A stretch of 9,280 bases of DNA. Origin: an uncultured Fretibacterium sp. (GTDB lineage Bacteria; Synergistota; Synergistia; Synergistales; Aminobacteriaceae). The position numbers and the translations under genes were made by a program. The notes under the pieces are model-generated. The model searched no databases. It was not told where the DNA came from and saw only the letters and a program-made list of their open reading frames with translations. The stretch spans positions 1 through 9,280 of the forward strand of contig CALGGR010000044.1 of the NCBI GenBank assembly GCA_937915755.1, read 5' to 3'. Shown here in pieces: positions 6,801 through 9,280 of the stretch (its first letter is position 1; each line of letters starts with the position of its first letter).

Positions 6801-9280
6801 TTTTGCGGACTTCTTCAAGCTGATTACGGCCTTCTGGTGTGAAGCCTTCGTTGTCGGTTTCAATGTCGTCGTCTTCGTCAGTTTCTTCACCATAACCGTA
6901 GCCATAAAGCCAAGCATCACTGAATTTGTAGGATTGATTATAAGTTTCTGAATTTCCCGTACTCTGAGATACTCTTTTACCGAGATTGTTGATTGCGTCT
7001 TGAATTGATGAAAATTTACTTTTCTTTCTCGACGGGGTAGCTTGTGAGCTTTCAGTTTTCGGTGTTGATGTAGTGCTGAGCTTTTCTCTTTCCTGCGGCT
7101 GTGTTTGAGTTTCTTCAACTTGCTTTGGAGTTGTCTCATCATAAAAATCTTCTGGCTGAACTTCATCAGTATAGAATGAGTTATTATCCCCTTCACGTTG
7201 TATTCTTGCGTTCCACCTTTCTCGGAATGCTTCGTTGCCGTCTGGTTTCAAATTGCCGTTACTATCAAGCCATCCTGCCGAATTTAAGAACTCATTAATA
7301 CGGCTTGTAAAGCTCTTTTGTATTGCGTTAAGCCAATTATGTTGAGCTCTATTGCGTTCTAAGTCAGTATCGAACCTTAACTTACCTGTGCTAGGGAAAT
7401 ATGTTGCTATAACTTTTCCGCGTTTTGTTCGTATTTCGAGATTTCTAGGCCCTTCACGCCTTACCCATCTATCTCCATAAGTATAGCCAGGCAACTTTGT
7501 TTCTCCAGCAACTATAGTGTAATTCTCTTCGCGCGTCCTATGCTTAACTTCAATATTTCCTACGGTGCGTTCATTCTCATTGGTGCCATATACAGACTGA
7601 GAATAATTTTCTGTGTTGGCAGTGTTCTGGTCAACGTCATTATTCATTGACTGATGATAACTCTCACTCTCACCCTGTAAATCGCTTCGTGAGGTTGAAA
7701 CTACCCCGCTCTTGTTTACGTCCGTAAAAATTCTGCCAAAGACAGCTTCAATCTCAGGCGAAAGCTCAAATTCATGGTCAAGTCCGTCAGTTCCGCGATA
7801 TTTAATCCCCTTAACAGACGCGTAAATGCTAGCCATCCAGCGTTTAAGGCTCTCAAAAGCTCTGCGTAATCTCAAGTTTGGAGCTTTACCCGTCCGAATG
7901 TATTTCTCGAAACCTACTGCAAATTTCTCTTGTGCATCAGTCCAACGGTTTTGTTCTTCCTGCGTCATCTGGTCTTTAGTCTTGGTAACGTCTAAATCTT
8001 CAATTCCAAGCCATTTAGCGAGCGTATCCCAATCCTGTTTAGCCATACCTTTAAGCCTACCAGCACGTATTAAGTCTCTAAAGTTGCTCAAGAAGAAATG
8101 CCCCAGTTCATGAATTAAAGTTGTAGGGTCTGAAGTCTGCAAGAGAGTGATAATGTTATTAGCTTCACGAATGATATTGCCTTGTTTATCGCGAGGCTGG
8201 AAGTCGTATTTATTATCGCCGCGTCTTTGACCGATAATTTTCCCATTTTGGTTGCGGATAAAAGTATCACCGTAGTCATCGTTGTAACGAATATCAAGGC
8301 CACGTTCTGCTAAGTATTGTTCAGGCGATAAGTTTGTGTAGCTGGAGAAAAATCTTGCACTGTAAGCTAAAATTCTTGAAACTGGCTCAATGTAACGTTC
8401 AGGTAAAAGCTGTTGTGCTTGCCCTTCTTTATCCTCAAAAGTTAGCTTCCTCAGCTTATCTTCAATCTTGGAGCGTAACTCTTTCGTCTGTTTATCATCA
8501 AAGCGGCTGAGAATTTTTTCTAACGCGTAATCAACTGCACTTTTTACTTTATACTTCCTGTAAGCGTGGCCATATTTAGCGGCATCCACAACATATTCAA
8601 CTTTATCCGTAACTTTATCTTTTAAACGTTCAGAGAGAGATTTTTTCTTTGGAGTTTGCTTTTCTTCTGGACTACTTTTTTTCTCTGAACTTTCTTTCTT
8701 GGCGGATTGCTCTTTGCTCCGTTTACGTTCACGGTTCTTGTAATATTCTCTGCGTGCGTCTTTATTGCCATCATCAACTAAATTGCCGTTCTCGTCCAAA
8801 AAGCCGCCGTCATAAAGATAACCTTGATAATTTCTGTCGAGTTCTTCACGGATATTGCCTTCAAGTTCTTTATTATTAGCAAACTCTTTCGCCATCTGGA
8901 ATGTTCCTGTTTGGGGTGAATATCTTGCAACAACTCGGCCGAATTTATCTTTGATTTCTAAGAAACGTCCAAAAATCTTTTTATGTCGCGGATGTTTATC
9001 CGAGAACTCCTTAGTTTCAACCGTAAATTCTTGCGTCTCACCATTATTTTCGACGGTCATGCTCTGGTTGTAAGTTTCAGCTTCACTCCCGCTTGCACGA
9101 TTTATAGCCTCGTCGAGAATTTGTCCCTTTGTCCTTACGCTGTCTTCGAATAATACGGCTTGTCCCTGCTTAGCTTCATTCATTGCACCTTCAGCATAGT
9201 TGATTAAGCCCTGAGCTATTCTCTTCGCACTGCGTTTATTGTCATCAAAGAATTGCAGAATTTTTCGGGCTTCTGGTGTT
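3775..9280 (-). CDS. Giant phage-type polyvalent protein with zinc-peptidase and ADP-ribosyltransferase modules, partial at both ends
   Basis: The frame is open from the right edge; about 32 further residues precede the Met codon at 9183 (residue 1 here), so that Met is probably internal. Visible layout: 70-150 duplicated domain, copy A; 145-200 Lys/Glu/Ser-rich linker; 256-490 zincin-like domain with HELGH (358-362); 580-660 copy B; 686-780 Thr/Gln/Pro-rich then acidic linker; 783-1065 ART-PolyVal-like domain with YHGT (854-857), GAWFTS (877-882) and NAIKSATGNNGNF (1047-1059); 1085-1360 second zincin-like domain with HELQH (1218-1222) and GGEIEARN (1348-1355); 1387-1730 second ART-like domain with VGSGEGFSDFGHGAYFSQ (1433-1450) and GIPGHKYLD (1697-1705); 1763-1795 start of a third ART module. 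Family sequence ends at Leu 1795; the rest and the stop come from across the junction. Polyvalent proteins are carried by phages and conjugative elements and are thought to act in the newly entered cell; that role is inferred. No promoter is visible because the start lies outside. Confidence 0.85.
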   Translation of the reverse strand, partial: TPEARKILQFFDDNKRSAKRIAQGLINYAEGAMNEAKQGQAVLFEDSVRTKGQILDEAINRASGSEAETYNQSMTVENNGETQEFTVETKEFSDKHPRHKKIFGRFLEIKDKFGRVVARYSPQTGTFQMAKEFANNKELEGNIREELDRNYQGYLYDGGFLDENGNLVDDGNKDARREYYKNRERKRSKEQSAKKESSEKKSSPEEKQTPKKKSLSERLKDKVTDKVEYVVDAAKYGHAYRKYKVKSAVDYALEKILSRFDDKQTKELRSKIEDKLRKLTFEDKEGQAQQLLPERYIEPVSRILAYSARFFSSYTNLSPEQYLAERGLDIRYNDDYGDTFIRNQNGKIIGQRRGDNKYDFQPRDKQGNIIREANNIITLLQTSDPTTLIHELGHFFLSNFRDLIRAGRLKGMAKQDWDTLAKWLGIEDLDVTKTKDQMTQEEQNRWTDAQEKFAVGFEKYIRTGKAPNLRLRRAFESLKRWMASIYASVKGIKYRGTDGLDHEFELSPEIEAVFGRIFTDVNKSGVVSTSRSDLQGESESYHQSMNNDVDQNTANTENYSQSVYGTNENERTVGNIEVKHRTREENYTIVAGETKLPGYTYGDRWVRREGPRNLEIRTKRGKVIATYFPSTGKLRFDTDLERNRAQHNWLNAIQKSFTSRINEFLNSAGWLDSNGNLKPDGNEAFRERWNARIQREGDNNSFYTDEVQPEDFYDETTPKQVEETQTQPQEREKLSTTSTPKTESSQATPSRKKSKFSSIQDAINNLGKRVSQSTGNSETYNQSYKFSDAWLYGYGYGEETDEDDDIETDNEGFTPEGRNQLEEVRKKYQGTSQWLKAPNGKKTNLSERLWLQVRTPNFKKFFGDWENDPQNSSKVIDENGEPLVVYHGTPNGGFSVFDTRGEGMSENTGAWFTSRRENAQSYQEYDDDEGLYAVFLNIRKPYIIEGNGRAWNELSEIYIIDNETGEVIYEKDNGEPFSSARDAENYIFDKVHDGTFEVDEDASPYSSGDPYATDDLIYGKYRVEVNDEFSHTNDIVRGVFNGDLNGEDVDGVIFRNIYDTGPHSLGRYLSDVFVTPNSNAIKSATGNNGNFNANDPDIYHQIIGYTGARHLDEAEGVTTRMDNLKLAKKLEKKLPLDLTSAPSDTSRKIWLATGWQRGSDGQWKFEIPYGDFITDKLQQIKSGKIKNAKLSEFFNAPELFKAYPDMKNINVVFEVLPKGTRAILNEDNSISIDINQANGSDEALRQSTIHELQHFVQSIEGFASGGNYDTGHYLKDEKAVNRSDKSYFAPFYFEGKNYLRQANTIFNNLSPKQQDDFTFLLEAQNNLSQDEFNKLLHETLTKGFRDKFDAWSMLLNKGKKHIQHGSFFFMPGTEAYEMFGGEIEARNSSRRSSMSDEERRNTPITETQDVESDKHINFTGLFKVFDKSLRKDGFMGQRQLEKFNQLVTHATGNIIWGNKFDLAYVGSGEGFSDFGHGAYFSQNPDIVAKFRNSGRNKQVNLFRNEIIDRINNDLDNGVKLNDALDDIRKDTKLKINDLQREIKALFSEFSQSDNPSAAGITRNSKSTLKSKIIRAVKRLNALQSGLNLINNISTLEDFKKLQKKNGNLYTFDIPEDYELLDWDLPLFQQPRQVQEKLKSMLNSLAQMGFSGSNIYKKAFFSQLGGIDITQGRAGNITGGMLYQNIMDFFKQEILKTLSPEQAREAFINHDKNIIPEAKVRTSQIFNEFGIPGHKYLDKSKTGSHNFVIWNTDKIKMTGIDQSSDSEAIEAFNNGGRKSESESYNQQVLEADEQLLTPEAQKQMQAVREKFQGTSKWLKAPNGKKSNLPVTQSSP
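3796..3802. other. Junction between two unrelated sequences
   Basis: To the left, plus-strand family sequence runs to GGC at 3797-3799 (DWVTG). To the right, minus-strand family sequence runs to the Leu codon at 3799-3801 (GKKSNL; the other copy in the same protein continues SERLW). Both frames then continue into nonsense made from the antisense of the partner. Apparent A+T content rises to the right. At most one or two bases could be shared by the two parents. No insertion-sequence end, integrase or target duplication is seen. It may be an assembly chimera or an illegitimate recombination. Confidence 0.8.
3799..3897 (-). repeat. ART lead-in segment, copy truncated at the junction
   Basis: Residues 1763-1795 (LTPEAQKQMQAVREKFQGTS, then KWLKAPNGKKSNL) repeat the lead-in of the first ART domain. 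In the intact copy the YHGT motif follows some 40 residues further on; here the sequence is cut first. A third ART domain was therefore probably present in the parent protein. Confidence 0.8.
6738..6837 (-). repeat. ART lead-in segment, complete-module copy
   Basis: Residues 783-815 (PEGRNQLEEVRKKYQGTS, then QWLKAPNGKKTNL) precede the first ART domain and continue as SERLWLQVRTPNFKKFFGDW. The DNA shares a 14-base identity, CCATTTGGAGCTTT at 6761-6774, with the truncated copy at 3815-3828. Confidence 0.8.
7204..7446 (-). repeat. Duplicated protein domain, copy B
   Basis: Residues 580-660: NLEIRTKRGKVIATYFPSTG, then FLNSAGWLDSNGNLKPDGN and RERWNAR. It aligns with copy A over about 80 residues with the same hydrophobic pattern and the shared LD-x-NGNL-x-x-DGN motif. 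The two genes' DNA has diverged, so the duplication is old. Confidence 0.75.
8734..8976 (-). repeat. Duplicated protein domain, copy A
   Basis: Residues 70-150 of the polyvalent protein: FLEIKDKFGRVVARYSPQTG, then YLYDGGFLDENGNLVDDGN and a basic end (YYKNRERKR). It matches copy B in order and spacing. I know no function; it resembles the small associated domains of polyvalent proteins. Confidence 0.75.

Noticed and set aside
6774..7196. 140-residue minus-strand reading frame
   Set aside because: It lies in another frame of the same strand within the Thr/Gln/Pro-rich and acidic linkers of the polyvalent protein, is rich in Lys and Ser, and has no recognisable fold.
3922..9078. Potyvirus-type (TEV-like) protease sites
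   Set aside because: The Y-x-Q-S core is similar, but the acidic residue sits one position nearer to the Q than in the potyviral consensus, and no such cysteine protease is visible; kept only as a general processing hypothesis.
9181..9183. Met codon at 9183 as the true start of the polyvalent protein
   Set aside because: The frame stays open to the right edge with normal protein-like sequence (for example FFDDNKRSAKRIAQGLINYA), and no ribosome binding site stands before this codon.

Overview
The window joins two pieces of DNA that do not seem to belong together; they meet at about 3797-3801. The left piece (1-~3799) looks like chromosomal DNA of a gut Firmicute close to Ruminococcus/Oscillospiraceae. 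Evidence is the AGGAG-type ribosome binding sites, sigma-A promoters, the style of the sigma/anti-sigma pair and the phosphonate-type nucleotidyltransferase. The right piece (~3799-9280) is visibly richer in A+T and encodes, on the minus strand, one very long 'polyvalent' protein of the kind carried by temperate phages and conjugative elements. Its host cannot be told from the sequence.

Left piece, in order. (i) The 3' end of an ECF sigma factor gene (2-301), which runs off the left edge. (ii) Overlapping it by 11 bases, a 586-residue single-pass membrane protein (291-2051), probably the cognate anti-sigma factor or sensor with a large external domain; a strong intrinsic terminator follows (2080-2121). 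(iii) A 667-base non-coding stretch (2122-2788). It holds a GC-rich REP-like double hairpin, a good sigma-A-type promoter with no evident gene behind it, three tandem 43-base units that each form a hairpin (one base pair differs by a compensatory change), and a second, extended -10 promoter. (iv) A fused NTP-transferase/cytidylyltransferase gene (2789-3850), cut off in its second domain. Its domain style is that of phosphonate or phosphocholine surface-decoration enzymes often fused to PEP mutase.

Right piece. One minus-strand reading frame is open from the right edge (9280) to the junction. Its visible part has a domain duplicated with a HELGH zinc-peptidase domain between the copies, an ADP-ribosyltransferase-like (ART) domain, a second zinc-peptidase-like domain (HELQH), a second ART-like domain and the first ~33 residues of a third ART module. 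Six short E/D-x-Y-x-Q-S-like motifs lie in the linkers between these units. Such proteins are thought to be carried into a new host with the incoming DNA, where their domains counter host defences; that role here is inferred.

At the junction both genes are cut inside conserved domains and each borrows its stop codon from the antisense of the other. No integrase, insertion-sequence end or target duplication is visible. A metagenome assembly chimera is therefore at least as likely as a real recombination event, and operon or functional links across the junction should not be assumed.
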